Assembly: GCF_040183065.1 (NCBI RefSeq)
Contig: NC_091120.1
Location: forward strand, 173,866,488-173,930,487
Source of the DNA: Periplaneta americana
Taxonomy: Eukaryota; Arthropoda; Insecta; Blattodea; Blattidae
Length of the DNA: 64,000 bases
Direction of reading: 5' to 3'
Within the stretch, counting starts at the first letter, position 1. Every line of letters begins with the position of its first letter. Shown here piece after piece: positions 10,625 to 22,576 of this stretch. The translations under genes and the position numbers were made by a program. Below the pieces are notes generated by a model. It saw nothing but the letters and a program-made list of their open reading frames with translations, was not told the DNA's origin and made no database searches.

Positions 10625-11350
10625 CTTACTTACAAATGACCTGTAAGGAACCCGGAGGTTCATTGTCACACTCACACAAGCCAGCCATCGGTACATATCC
10701 TAACCGAGATTATTCCAGTTCCTAAAATCATATCCCACCACCCTCAAATCCATTTTAATACTATCCTCCTATTTTCGTCTCGGATCGGCCTCGGTATCAC
10801 AGTTAGCATAGCGCTGGCCTTCTGTGCTCGGGGTTGCGGGTTCGATCCCGGCCCAGGTCGATGGCATTTCAGTGTGCTTAAATGCGATAGGCTCATATCA
10901 GTAGATTTGCTGGAATGTAAAAGAACTCCTGCGGGATAAAATTCCGGCACACCGGCGAAGCTGATATAACCTCGGCAGTTGCGAGCATCGTTAAATAAAC
11001 CATAATTTTTTTATTTTTTTCTTCGTCTCGGCCTCCCCAAAGGTATTTTTCTCTCAGATCTCCCAACTAACACTCTATATGCTTTACAGATTCGCTCATA
11101 CGTGCTACATTGTCTACCCATCTCAAATGTCTGGATTTAATGTTCCTAATTATGTTATGAGACGAATACAATGCGTTCAGTTCTGCGTTGTGTAACTTTC
11201 TCCATTCTCCTGTAACTTCATCCCTCTTAGCTCCAAATATTTTCCTAAGCACCTTATTATCGAACACCCATAGCCTCTGTTACTCTCTCAAAGTGAGAGT
11301 CCAAGTTTCACAACCATACAGAACAATCGGTAATGTAATTGTTTTAACCT
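10625..11350 (-). mobile_element. RTE-like LINE 3' fragment, interrupted by a SINE
   Basis: Minus-strand LINE of the same family as 27863-28765. The 3' tail side (10625, TTACTTACTTACAAATG) and UTR run to 10783, and the coding part resumes at 11032 with [19 protein letters not shown] and KLHNAELNALYSS. The SINE at 10784-11021 sits between them with a 10-bp duplication. Frame changes are present. It is 5' truncated, directly next to the element starting at 11379. Confidence 0.88.
10784..11021 (+). mobile_element. tRNA-derived SINE (family 2) nested in LINE
   Basis: 238-bp SINE with B box GGTTCGATCCCGG and a T-rich 3' end. It is flanked by the 10-bp duplication TTCGTCTCGG (10774-10783 and 11022-11031). 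The paralogous LINE at 28010-28030 shows the uninterrupted target (CGTCTCGGCCTCC). Confidence 0.93.
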
Positions 11351-11378
11351 CCAATTGCGTATACTTATTTTAATTCTA

Positions 11379-12675
11379 CAGGGTGTAAGGGGTATAAGTG
11401 CCGTTCTTTTAACAGTCGTCGGGGACGGTCTACAGGATCAAAAAATGTCCATACAACATAGGGTCAACACTCGATAGTTCTCCCAGAAAAAATATTCTTT
11501 CCTTATTTTATTTGCGTTGTACTGCTTATATCGTTACTAAAATTACGAAAACAATTACATCAGTAGATACATCTAGCAAAGAGTTAATATTAGTTTAAAT
11601 AAATATTTGTGTGTTCTATTACGTTTTCGTGAAATTAAATAAAAATGCATGCTTAAATATGTTAATATTCTGGCGTGAGAGGTGTGGCAACGTGTTCAGC
11701 AGGCAGTACTCTGCACAGACATAAGTACGAATCAGCTGAGTACAAGCTCCCTGTCCATAGCTCTACTGCCGAACGAATGGCAGTTCAGTACAGGGTATTC
11801 GATAAACAACTTATAATGTCATTCACAGTTTAGGAATATCATATGTTATTAGTTTATGGAGAAAGTCGTCGTAATTCAAGTGCGGAAAGAAGGATGTACC
11901 GTCAACGTTCTCAAAGGTTACCTAATCGGCGAACTTTTGTAATAGTTTCTCAAGAATTATTAGAAACAGGGAGTCTTGAACGTGTCCGCAACAACTGGAC
12001 TAGAAGATGTGATGCCTGCCTGCAGAACGACGGTGGACACGTGGAAGAGCTGATATAAATCGTTATGAACAATTTTTAAATGTAATTTAACGAGTTCATA
12101 TTGATACGAAAATAATCTGAACTTAGACAACCAATTATGAATGGTTTACCTGTAAGAAGTGATTTTTAGTCAAGTATCATGTCCTCAAATATGAAAAGCT
12201 GCAAACTTCAAGTTTCTTTAAGATGTTACTACTTTATGGAAGCGGGAGAGATTAAAATTTTGCACTAGAAAAAAAAAAACGTTCGTGTGATTTTGTGCAG
12301 TACGCGATTATTGTTTATTTTTTAGACGTACGATAAAAATGGAGCAATATTTATAAATAAAATGGAAATTTACCATAATGTTCTATTATTGAGATTGAAA
12401 GTCTGTATTTGCTGCGCGTTTTATGTAAACAACAGCTGGCCTGGTCCGGCCCTGCATTGGAACAGAGCATCTGTTTTGTAGCGGGATGTCTGTTCCCGCT
12501 TCAGCTGTACAGTGTAGCTTACCTGTAGTCCCCCTCCACCCATCGAGCAACGTTGTCAAACTTTAATGATTCGTTAAATATTGCAATTAGAAAATAATTG
12601 TGAGGACAATTTTTCTTCCTTATGACATGAATAATCATCAGTTAAAATAATGACACTTATACCCCTTACATCCTG
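11379..12675 (+). mobile_element. DUF4817-type element with internally deleted transposase
   Basis: 1297 bp with terminal inverted repeats CAG[GG/GA]TGTAAGGGGTATAAGTG and TA duplications (11377-11378 and 12676-12677). The plus-strand frame 11843-12058 starts LLVYGESRRNSSAERRMYRQ and continues RRTFVIVSQ and LLETGSLERV. That is the DUF4817 helix-turn-helix. It is then joined directly to CLQNDGGHVEELI and a stop, the normal transposase C-terminus. The whole catalytic core is missing from the coding frame, so this is a non-autonomous deletion derivative. Confidence 0.85.
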
Positions 12676-12706
12676 TATATAGTACAACAGAGGACTTTCC
12701 GTATGT

Positions 12707-13869
12707 CAGTCATGTCAATTGATGCCCATAGGAGCAAGCGCGCGCTTTAGAGCTCAGGAGAGCCTGAGCGCTTTACAGCGGAAAGGAAAGAGACAGACGA
12801 AAGAGGTAGTGTATGCCGCTTGGTCGAGCTATATACAGGGATGGCCAGCACTGATTCAATGGATAAAGGGAAGAGAACTTATTAAAACTGTATCCATGTC
12901 AATTTTTAGATTTGTCTGAGAAGTATAAGTGCATTATAAGAATGTAGGTTTAAATTTTAATGCTCATTTTTCACAAGTTTGATTTTTTAATTCAAAAGAA
13001 ATATTTTCTCAACTTTTCGTATAGAAGAGTGAAATTTTCAGGTATAGGCCTATTTATTTAGTAGCCTTACAGAATTTTTTCGTAAATCTAATATACCGTA
13101 TATACGTATTACTGAAGAAAGTGTATTGAAATTTTTTAAAATATTCGCATGGAAATTGTTTGTAAGGAAATGAATTAACAAAGCAACTACTGTTACCTCA
13201 TAAGTAAAAGATACGTGCCCATGTGTTGTAAAAATGTCAGCTCTATAGCTTCAGCAGATTTCGAGAAAATAATTTAATATTCTGATGGTAGGAAGTTGCT
13301 CACCAATACCACCTTAAAAGCACAATGCGATAAGAGTTTTGTTATGGAATATTAGTTACACTTAAAACATATGCAACACTTTGCTTTGTACTGTAATATT
13401 GTTTTGATTAGTTTATTGTTTACTTTTATAAGATTAAAGGTACCATCAATATCAATTAAAACTTATCATGTCATACTCAATATCTTTTTTTTTTTTTGGG
13501 ATATCACTTTCTTTATGAATGATGTGTTTCATCCATTTAGTACAGTATAGTTGCACTACTATGGAATTTATGTGAATATTCCTTCTTAACTCTTTATTAT
13601 GTTATTAACATTTAAAACACAAGTGCAATATTAAGAAATTGGTATTAGTACTTTTGTTTTACAGAAAATATAGATAATATCAAACAGAAAGAAGCCATAT
13701 AAAATAACGACATAAAATTTCACGTTCCGTTTGAAGTTTGTGCACCACTGTTTTCTTAATCCAACAGGCTGCTTATTCACATACACAACCCTTCCTCTTT
13801 CCATACTTAGCGTTTGATGCCCGCGCACGACGTCAAGGTCAGAAAAATGTGCTTGCTTTGACATCACTG
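12707..13869. mobile_element. non-autonomous hAT-type element, copy 2 (inverted relative to copy 1)
   Basis: 1163 bp with perfect 8-bp duplication CCGTATGT (12699-12706 and 13870-13877). The left end is CAGTCATGTCAATTGATGCC; the right end, read inward, is CAGTGATGTCAAAGCAAGC. It is homologous along its length to 3286-4464 in opposite orientation, including the MSKQAHFSDLDVVRGHQ frame (13631-13867, -). Confidence 0.92.
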
Positions 13870-13879
13870 CCGTATGTCC

Positions 13880-15405
13880 ATCTTAATATCTCGTTTATCC
13901 GTTCTTTAATGGTATGATTTGATCCAGTGCTCTAGGCTTAAAAAAATGTAATTTTCATTGAAAGGAAGGACGATTTCAAACTTTACTAATCCCTAATTCG
14001 CTGCAGTTTCATGTTATAATTATTCGTGAAAAATTTTCCCTGAAGTCCTTTCATTATGTAGATAGACTGCGGGTTTTCTATGCACACATATTTAGCTACC
14101 ATTTGGACGAAAACTAACTTCCTGCGTTATCATTTGCAGAAGTATCGTAAAAGATTTTGTAATTGAAATAGTGAATATAGATATTTCAATAAATACATGC
14201 GGTGAAAGAAATGTTATAATGGAAACCTGTCACATAAATGAACTGATATTTTCTGTATAGTATTTCACTGTCAATTCTAACTCAACAGCAGCTATAATTC
14301 AATGTGAAAATCCCTAAAATGATTTCTGTTAGCATGATCAGCTTTTTCTGCTAGCAGATTTGAATAGATTTCAATAGCAGAGAGTAGAAAATCGGTTGGA
14401 TTCCCAGAATTGTATATTCATGAAGCTTTATATTGGGTTCCCAAAGGCGATATTCTTGGTAATTTTAACATCTCTATGTAGAGTTTTACGCTGACGGAAA
14501 AAATCTAATTTATGAATATTTCTGCTTGCTTTATTTGAAAATGTTGTAACTGCAACATATTTTATAGTTCACGTTCTTTACTACAAGTGAATTCTAGAAG
14601 AGCCTCAGAGAAATGTTGCTTTTTGTTGATTATGTTTCTGTAAATCAGCGTGTTTAACGAATGACTTTAATATAGCGCGGCAGTCGGATAATTGTAAAAA
14701 GTAAATTAAGTATTACATAATTTATTACTTAATATTTATTTAATTTTCACGTGTTTGGTGAGATAATTTTCTCAATTATATTCATTTCATTACGCAGTGT
14801 TCGGCATTTTAATATGTACACTTACTGAGCATGCGCAATATGTTGTAACTGGAACTTGTGAAAATTCAAGTGACCCAAATTTTGTTTCTGGGTCTGTACT
14901 GTTCGGCTCAATAATTAATCAGATAAGTTTGTGCTCTTCGATGAGTCACTTTATTCGGCCAAATTTTAAAGATATTCTCTACTACCCATGGACGGCAGGG
15001 ACTGTTAGAAATTAACAGTATTCAAAAACAAACTTAGCATGAATTTTCTTATTGAGTAGAGTGCAATGCAGAAAACTGAAAATTTCAAATTCATTGCAGA
15101 TGTTTCGAAATTGTTAGTGTTTTGTTTCTCTTCAAATTTCTACGATTAGTTTACTTATCTTTAGGTGTTTAGTTACTTCAGTCACTAAATATATTCTGTA
15201 GGCCTACTTACTGTGATTTTATCTCTGTACTTACAGTATATTTTTTTCGTTCTGTCTTTTTACATTTGTATTTTTTCGTAGTTGTATTTGTACTTTTATT
15301 CCTTTTTCTTATTTACTTAATTCTTCTGCAATTGTTTCTTCTTTGTATTTGTATGTCTGATGGTGTGATAGAGAAATTCTGTTGTCCGTAACTTCTCCAC
15401 ATTCA
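13880..15405. other. no recognised feature
   Basis: AT-rich sequence. No coding frame with recognisable residues and no repeat boundaries found. Confidence 0.5.
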
Positions 15406-16130
15406 ATAAATAAATAGATAGGTAGGTAGATGGGCAGATAAGCAAATTAGTAAATGACTAAATAAATTAACAGACAGACAAACGAGTAACAGAGTAAATA
15501 AGTAACTGAGGAAGTAATAACTGAGTAACTGAGTAAATAATAACTGAGTAAATAGTACTGACTAACTGAGTTAATAATAACTGAGTAACTGAACGAGTAA
15601 CTGAGTAAGTAATAACAGAGTAACTCAGTAAATAGTACTGAGTAACTGAACGAGTAACTGAGTTAATAATAACTGAGTAACTGAGTAAATAGATAGATGG
15701 GCAGATAAGAGAATTAGTAAATAACTAAATAAATTAACAGACAGACAAACGAATAACTGAGTAAATAAGTAACTGAGTAAGTAATAACTGAGTAATTCAG
15801 TAAATAATAACTGAGTAAATAGTACTGAGTAATTGAGATAATAAAAACTGAATAAATAACAACTAAGTAACTGAGTAAATAACTGAGTAGCCAAGTAAAT
15901 AATAACTGAGTGAGTAGTACTGAGTAACTGAGTTAATAATAACTGATGAACTGAGTAAATAATAGCTGAGTAACTGAGTAAATAATGACTGATTAACTGA
16001 GTAAATAACTGAATAAATAATAACTGAGCAGCTGAGTAACTGAGTAAATAGTACTGAGTAACTGAGTTAATAATAACTGAGTAACTGACAACTGAGCAAC
16101 TGAGTAAATAATAACTAAGTAACTGAGTAA
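15406..16130. repeat. degenerate minisatellite built on TAACTGAGTAAATAA
   Basis: Dozens of imperfect units of AACTGAGTAA, with or without ATAATAACTGAG, and some longer repeats (the block GGGCAGATAAG...ACAGACAGACAAACGA occurs at 15432 and 15699). It expanded next to the (AAAT)n tract. Minus-strand frames of Leu/Ser/Tyr repeats are artefacts. Confidence 0.93.
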
Positions 16131-16380
<250 letters not shown>

Positions 16381-16399
16381 CATTCAAATTATGTACAAC

Positions 16400-17025
16400 A
16401 TTTTTTATAGCCTACAAGCTTTTCTTCCAGTTTGTACAGTTCGGTGTAGCAGTTCGTCAAACATTTTCAATTTGGCTCGAGTAGCCAAAATTTGACATTA
16501 TTAATATCGTGGAAGAAAAAAACTTTTTTTATCTGCCGCCATGAGAATTTTTGCTTGTCAGACTTTGCTTGTCACAAATTTTTTAGATGACGCCATTTTA
16601 CAGATTACGATCTTCGGGACATCGCATTACCTTCTCTGAAGTGCTCTATGAATGCCTCTTACCTCTGCTCCGCGTGGGGAAACGCGCTCTGACGTCGTAT
16701 GGGGCGTATGCCAGTTCGACCACGAAATTGGAACTGTTATTCAGATCGGATTAAGGGTGACTAACAGAAGACTCGTTTTCAATTCGAACAAATCAGTGTT
16801 TCACTTGCTGTCTACCATGCCTGTCTTTTAGTCAAAGTTAAGAGAGAAAGGGAAGAAATTAGTATGCCTGTAATAGCTAATTATATAAGCGAGTCCCCCT
16901 TCTCTGTGTATAGCACCTTCAGCAACATGACAAGCACTACAAATGCCTATGAGTCATTCAGAGTTTTCTGCCCAAGAGCAGGTCTTTCTTTCATTGCAAA
17001 CTCAGCATTCTCCAATTTTGCCTAT
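16400..17025. other. no recognised feature
   Basis: Unique-looking sequence. The 106-codon plus frame starting at 16864 runs antisense into a LINE fragment and is not a gene. Confidence 0.45.
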
Positions 17026-17029
17026 TTTC

Positions 17030-17460
17030 TACTTCCTCTTACGAGTAATCTCCACATAATAAATATAATCCATATAGGCTATCTTAATGTTGTCTATCAT
17101 TTGATATCTTCTGCACCGAACTCTTCTCCCGTTCACATTTCTTTCAGGGAATCCTTCAGTAGGCAATATCTTCTCAGCCAGTGACCCAGCCAATTCCTTT
17201 TTCTCTTCCTGATCATTTTCAGCATAATTATTTCTTCACCCACTCTTCCTAGCGCCGTTTTATTTCTTATTGTCTGTCCATTTCACAACGTTAAATTCTT
17301 CTCCATATCCACATATCAAATGCTTCTAGTTGCTTCTCTTCAATCCGTCGTAATGTCCATGTTTCTGCACTATACAATGCCACACTCCACACAAAGCACT
17401 TCGCTAGTCTCTTCCTTAGTTTTTTTTTTCCAGAGGTCCGCAGAAGATGCTCCTCTTCTT
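17030..17460 (-). mobile_element. RTE-like LINE fragment, C-terminal part of ORF
   Basis: The minus strand gives LRKRLAKCFVWSVALYSAET, then WTLRRIEEKQLEAFDMWIW, then in shifted frames KRKRNWLGH-like residues and RRYQMIDNIK. This is the post-palm region of insect endonuclease-RT LINEs. Frameshifts are present. A short fragment of a similar LINE is at 43440-43645. Confidence 0.78.
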
Positions 17461-17875
17461 AAGTAATGTCACGGTATTTTTAATTTCAGCTTTTATAATT
17501 TTCACTCAAATATTTTTCAGTTTATGGAGGTGTTAATGAAAGTCTAGATCAGGTATGCTCATTCTCTGACTCCCGATTACGTTCTGTAATCACAACCTTG
17601 GAATGTAGAGCGTGCTGTTCCTCGTTCGAAGCTCGACGGATAACTGCGGAAGGCAATTCAAGTACTTAGTAACGTGCGGGACAATGACAGAGTCAAAACC
17701 TTCTGTATAACGACATATACCATATTGTTTTGTGTTCGGTAAAGTGTTTACTATGTTGTAAGGTACTGTCAGGAATACTACTGAGCAACATAAAACGACA
17801 TTATACGCTCTGCCATCCAGAACATGCCGAAGTGACAGGGAACTGTTTTCTGTAATATGTATTCATATACCAACG

Positions 17876-17900
17876 TTATTATTATTATTATTATTATTAC

Positions 17901-17947
<47 letters not shown>

Positions 17948-18002
17948 GTAGTAGTAGTAGTAATAGTAGTAGTAGTATTGTTACTATTGTTAGGTATAAA
18001 CA

Positions 18003-18045
<43 letters not shown>

Positions 18046-18082
18046 GTAGTAGTAGTATTGTTACTATTGTTAGGTATAAACA

Positions 18083-18149
<67 letters not shown>

Positions 18150-18173
18150 TTGTTACTATTGTTAGGTATAAAC

Positions 18174-18232
<59 letters not shown>

Positions 18233-18283
18233 GTAGTAGTAGTAGTAGTAGTAGTAGTATTGTTACTATTGTTAGGTATAAAC

Positions 18284-18330
<47 letters not shown>

Positions 18331-18431
18331 GTAGTAGTAGTAGTAGTAGTAGTGTTACTATTGTTAGGTATAAACAATTATTATTATTATTATTAGTAGT
18401 AGTAGTATTGTTACTATTGTTAGGTATAAAC

Positions 18432-18484
<53 letters not shown>

Positions 18485-18533
18485 GTAGTAGTAGTAGTAG
18501 TAGTAGTATTGTTACTATTGTTAGGTATAAACA

Positions 18534-18578
<45 letters not shown>

Positions 18579-18590
18579 GTTGTTGTTGTG
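17876..18590. repeat. higher-order compound satellite of (ATT)n, (AGT)n and a unique 24-base spacer
   Basis: The spacer TTGTTACTATTGTTAGGTAT followed by AAAC occurs seven times (near 17978, 18058, 18150, 18260, 18352, 18408, 18510). It is separated by (TTA)n and (GTA)n tracts of variable length. The array therefore grew by duplicating a composite unit, not only by slippage. Frames through it (poly-Ile, Asn, Leu) are artefacts. Confidence 0.95.
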
Positions 18591-18639
18591 ATTTTATTTC
18601 AACAGAAATACATGTTATGATAAAATAATTTTTCTGAGG

Positions 18640-19280
18640 CACTACAGTTTCAAGAATTGAAAGCACGTAATGAAAGGCCAAACATTGAAGAGAGTAGAAG
18701 AATTCAGAGTCTATGTTTAGGAGTAAGTTGTGTAGTGTGTTGGGAATTAGCTAAGGCACTAAAACCCTTCACGGATGGTGAACTTTTAAAGAGATGTATG
18801 GTGCCTGAACAAAATATAGTTAATTATATCTGTGTACTGGAACAACTCAAATTTGAATTCACAGAACACAGATTTAGTGATTTTAGACGTATGGAAAGTG
18901 ATATTAATCTTTTTGTTAATCCTTTCGTAGCAAATTTAGTACAATCCGTGAGTGTGCAGTTCCAGGACGAGTTAATTGATTTACAAAGTAACGTAGAATT
19001 GAAAACTGAATGCAGAGAATATGACTTGACAAGCATAGAAGTATTAAAAAATTAACAAAACGAAATATCCCACGATGAGCTTATTCGCTCCCACTATGTT
19101 AGTTACCTTTGCCTCGACTTGTGTGTGCGAACAATTATTTTAGAGAATGAAAGTTGCTAAATCCAAACATAGATCCCGATTAACAGATGAGCATTTTTTG
19201 AGCCAGCTGCGCATTGAGTAAATTCGTTGGAAATAGATTTCCGATTACTTGCAGAAAAGAACGCACATGTTGAACAGACC
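18640..19280 (+). pseudogene. hAT transposase remnant (GTF2IRD2/ZBED-like), internally deleted
   Basis: The 132-codon frame begins with an N-terminal transposase block (CWELAKALKPFTDGELLKRC). It jumps directly to a C-terminal block (YICVLEQLKFEFTEHRFSDF and FVNPFVANLVQSVS and DELIDLQSNVELK), which in the family lies several hundred residues later. After the stop at 19053 more of the dimerisation region can be read in broken frames (CVCEQLF-like, KVAKSKHRSRLTDEHFL). The RNase-H core is missing. Confidence 0.72.
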
Positions 19281-19289
19281 GCAATGTAG

Positions 19290-20675
19290 AATGGAATATG
19301 AAAATTACATTATCTATGATATAATAATATCATAACTATATTAAATATAATATACAATGTAATAACTGAATATTACATTGTATATTCTTTCCTTTTTCAA
19401 ATTCAGTTTATTATCCATATTTGTAAGAGTATGAGAGCGGTGCCACAGGCGGTGCTGCAATGTAGTTGCGGAGCCCAGTCCGTACACTGTGTGTGTTATG
19501 CAGTGCAGCATCATCCGTGTAATAGGGGCTTTTACAATTTTCAGCATACCTGGTCTAGATTGACATGTATACAAAAATAAATTCAGCTAATAAATGTTAA
19601 AAACATAAAAAATAAGTGTGGACAGTTGAAGAGTTCCATTACGGTGTTCAATAGAAATGAGCTTTCCACAAAATAATGATTTTGTGGGAGTAATGTCAAG
19701 AATTAACTTTAATAATACTGTAATAAAATTCTGTATATACGAATAGTGTGAAAATACACTCTATAGGCTGGAGTTCATTTGAAGTTTCTAAGTGGCCTAG
19801 TAATATCCTATGAATAATTTGTGTTTATGTACTGTACAGTATGCATGGTATTTTATATATAGAATAGAATGTTTTATTTTCACTTGCAGAGTTAAGGTCA
19901 TAAGACCTTCTCTTCCACTCAACCAGCATTAATCAATACAATAGTTACATACATACTTAAATTATAAATATTTACAATGCACTTAAAAGATTCTCCAGCA
20001 CTGGTAACAACGTTTCTAGCTACGCGAAACATTTCTTTTTCTTTTATGATCCAATTATTATACAGTATTCTTTTTCCTCGTGATCGAACTGGAAGAATCC
20101 GATCGTATGTTGACCAGTTGCAAATCACTGTTATGTACACACTACACATACATAGATGCATTCATACGCACATAGATCTACAATTTTCCAATTTTCAGTT
20201 GCCAACTTCGTTGGGAGAGCTGCAGATTGTTTTCGTGAGCTGATATTGACCTTTGTGCTGTATGGCGGTTTATTGTCGATTACATCATTCAGTATTTCGT
20301 TTTTAAAACTTTCAATCAAATGTGTGGGGAGAAATGTTTGCGTAGTATGTGTATGAAAACACTTCACATGATTTGAATGCGGATAACGTTTGTGTTAGCT
20401 GCTTCTCAAAGTGTAAATCAGCAAGTGGAAAATGTGTAGTAATCTGTTGAAACTATAGGCCTTTCATATGAGCAGAGCTGGAGGTAGAGAGGGAAGGCCG
20501 CTTGTGGGAAATATGTATTAAAGAGTGATGTACAAGTATGTGCAGTGTTACGTCAAGGTTATGAAAAGCAAGCAAGTATAGTATAGCAATGATGAATTGG
20601 AGGAAACAATGGGAAAACAATACTTAAGGGAAGAGGATGGTATTTTTTTGGTGAAAAATGAGTAAATTAAAAAAA
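19290..20675. other. mostly unrecognised; possible retroelement 3' UTR at 19862-20120
   Basis: The segment GAGTTAAGGTCATAAGACCT with CTTCTCTTCCACTCAACCAG looks like a dispersed repeat end that I recall from blattodean transcripts, but no second copy is in this window. No coding sequence is supported. Confidence 0.3.
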
Positions 20676-21005
20676 AAATTCTTTAAAATACTCATGTGTG
20701 GAATACATAGCATAACATTTTGTGGGTATTTGTGCCAATATCGGATGTTGAGTCGCCATTTTTAAACTTCTGCGTTATGGATTTTTAACTCACCCGCCCA
20801 CTTTTATTGTTGTTTCCGGTAAATTAAATTTTCAAAAAAACATTTTGTTTGTTTAAAATACTCTTTGATATGTGTGGAATACATTGCATAACATTTTGTG
20901 GATATTTGTGTCTTTATCGGATGTTGAGACGTCATTTTTAAACTTCCTGCGCTATGGATTTTTAAATCACACGCTCACTTTTATCGGTTTCCAGTAACTA
21001 AACTT
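20676..21005. repeat. two tandem ~165-bp units
   Basis: The block containing TGTGGAATACATAGCATAAC, ATCGGATGTTGAG and CTATGGATTTTTAA occurs at about 20680-20840 and again at 20848-21003 with modest divergence. It lies directly upstream of the LINE at 21128. Confidence 0.88.
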
Positions 21006-21127
21006 TTTTGCTACATTGCCAGACAAAAATGGATATAATTTCTGAACTATTAAAGATATATGCATGAAATTTAGAACACACATTCTTTGGGCTATTAGGA
21101 AACGTTTCTCTGTAACAGAATTTTGTT

Positions 21128-21260
21128 AATTGCATCTAGTTGAAGTGATTAGAAACATATATAATAATTCTAAAATACAAATAGCTGGTGATACACAGAT
21201 AAGAGTAGAGGAAGTTAACTTAGGTTTGAGACAAGGCTGCAGTATGTCGCCGATTCTATT

Positions 21261-21328
<68 letters not shown>

Positions 21329-22130
21329 ACGAAATATTAAGAAAATGGAAAATAAAAATAAAGAACTATACACAGAATTTTAATGAAGATAATTTCATAA
21401 TGACGATGCTATTCGCTGACGATCAGGTAGTAATAGCAAATAATGAAAATAACCTACAGAGAGCAGTACATGAGTTATGGAAAATAAATAAGAACTATAA
21501 TATGGAGATATCTGTACATAAGACTAAAACTATGGCATTTTGTGGCAAATCTCCTGTAAGATCTAAAATAGTATTAGGAAACAATATCATAGAACAGGTA
21601 AATAAATTTAAATTTTTGGGTGTTACCTTATCTTATAAAGGAGACCATGATCAAAAAGAAAAAATAGAAAAATTTAATTACATAAATGGAACAATAAGAA
21701 GAACCCTGAAATCAAAAGCTAGAAAAGATACATTGTTAAAATTTTATAAGGTGATGTCAGTGCCCAGTTTACTATATGGAAGCGAAACATGGGTTATGAA
21801 AAAGAGAGATGCCTCTAGATTACAAACAAATGAGATGAAATTTTTGAGAAGCGTAGCAGGTTACAGGAAAATAGAACATAAAAGAAACGAAGAAATAAGA
21901 GAAGAACTTGAGATATATGAATTAAACAACAAAATAGAAGAATATAGAAATACATGGATGTCTCACATTTCAAGGATGCAGGAGGACAGGATACCATATA
22001 AGTTTTGGAAATATAAACCTCGGGGAAGAAGAGATATTGGAAGACCAGCCAAACGATGGATGGACCAATTTCAGTAGCTGCTACAGGAATCAATTTCCTA
22101 ATGCATGAAGGATGATGATGATGATGATTT
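21128..22130 (+). mobile_element. 5'-truncated RTE-like LINE carrying an (AT)n expansion inside the RT
   Basis: An open frame of 315 codons (21130-22077) includes GLRQGCSMSPILFNIYI (RT motif), FADDQVVIANN (catalytic FADD, 21412 onward), NKFKFLGVTLS, LLYGSETWVMKK and RRDIGRPAKRWMDQF, the RTE-type C-terminus. It ends in a (GAT)n tail at 22111-22129. A 64-bp pure (AT)n tract (21263-21326) lies exactly in the codons after SPILFN and adds about 20 Ile-Tyr codons without breaking the frame. The N-terminal endonuclease and RT fingers are absent. Confidence 0.9.
21263..21326. repeat. (AT)n microsatellite inside LINE ORF
   Basis: 32 pure AT units located between RT codons SPILFN and DEILRKW. Confidence 0.98.
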
Positions 22131-22139
22131 CATTTTAAA

Positions 22140-22545
22140 AATACATCCTTTTGTTTGCAAGAAAGGAAATCGGAAAATTGTTATTAAATTTTAATTGTTT
22201 ATTTTACAAACGTAGGGACTAATATCAAAATTCTGTTACAGACAGTTTGTAGAATATGCTTTTGCAAATACATTGCAAAAAAGTTTGAATCTATCTTTAA
22301 AAACGGTTTAGATATATCGGTTTTAGTACAATCCTGCATTGGGTATATTTTGTTTTTTAAATTTGGGCCCCCAAATAATTTTTTTTCAAAATATTTATAT
22401 TTTGTTGAGTTCTTACAGATATGAGCTATCTACATACAAAAGTTAATGTTCTACACCAAATAGGAAAAAAGTTAAAAAAAATACCATCTTCTCCCCCTTA
22501 AAAACCAGTTACGAAAGAAATTTCCACCAAAACATCGGGTATACT
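22140..22545. other. AT-rich flank of LINE
   Basis: A short inverted match (CAAAATTCTGTTACAGA at 22227 versus TCTGTAACAGAATTTTG at 21107) brackets the LINE. This suggests both flanks belong to one older repeat. Confidence 0.5.
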
Positions 22546-22576
22546 TACCTCTGATTGGGGTTCTGGCTGATATGTA

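Noticed and set aside
10744-10950. 68-codon minus-strand ORF
   Set aside because: Spans the SINE and LINE antisense; no independent evidence.
14797-15015. 72-codon plus-strand ORF
   Set aside because: No recognisable motif, no splice or start context, AT-rich surroundings.
15406-16130. CRISPR-like regularly repeated array
   Set aside because: Units are degenerate, have no unique spacers of uniform size, and the genome is eukaryotic; a minisatellite.
16864-17184. 106-codon plus-strand ORF
   Set aside because: Its right half is antisense to a LINE coding fragment.
17778-18377. ORFs of poly-Asn, poly-Ile and poly-Leu
   Set aside because: Translation of the trinucleotide satellite.
17876-18590. 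CRISPR-like alternation of a constant 24-mer with variable tracts
   Set aside because: The intervening DNA is simple ATT/AGT repeat, not unique spacer sequence.
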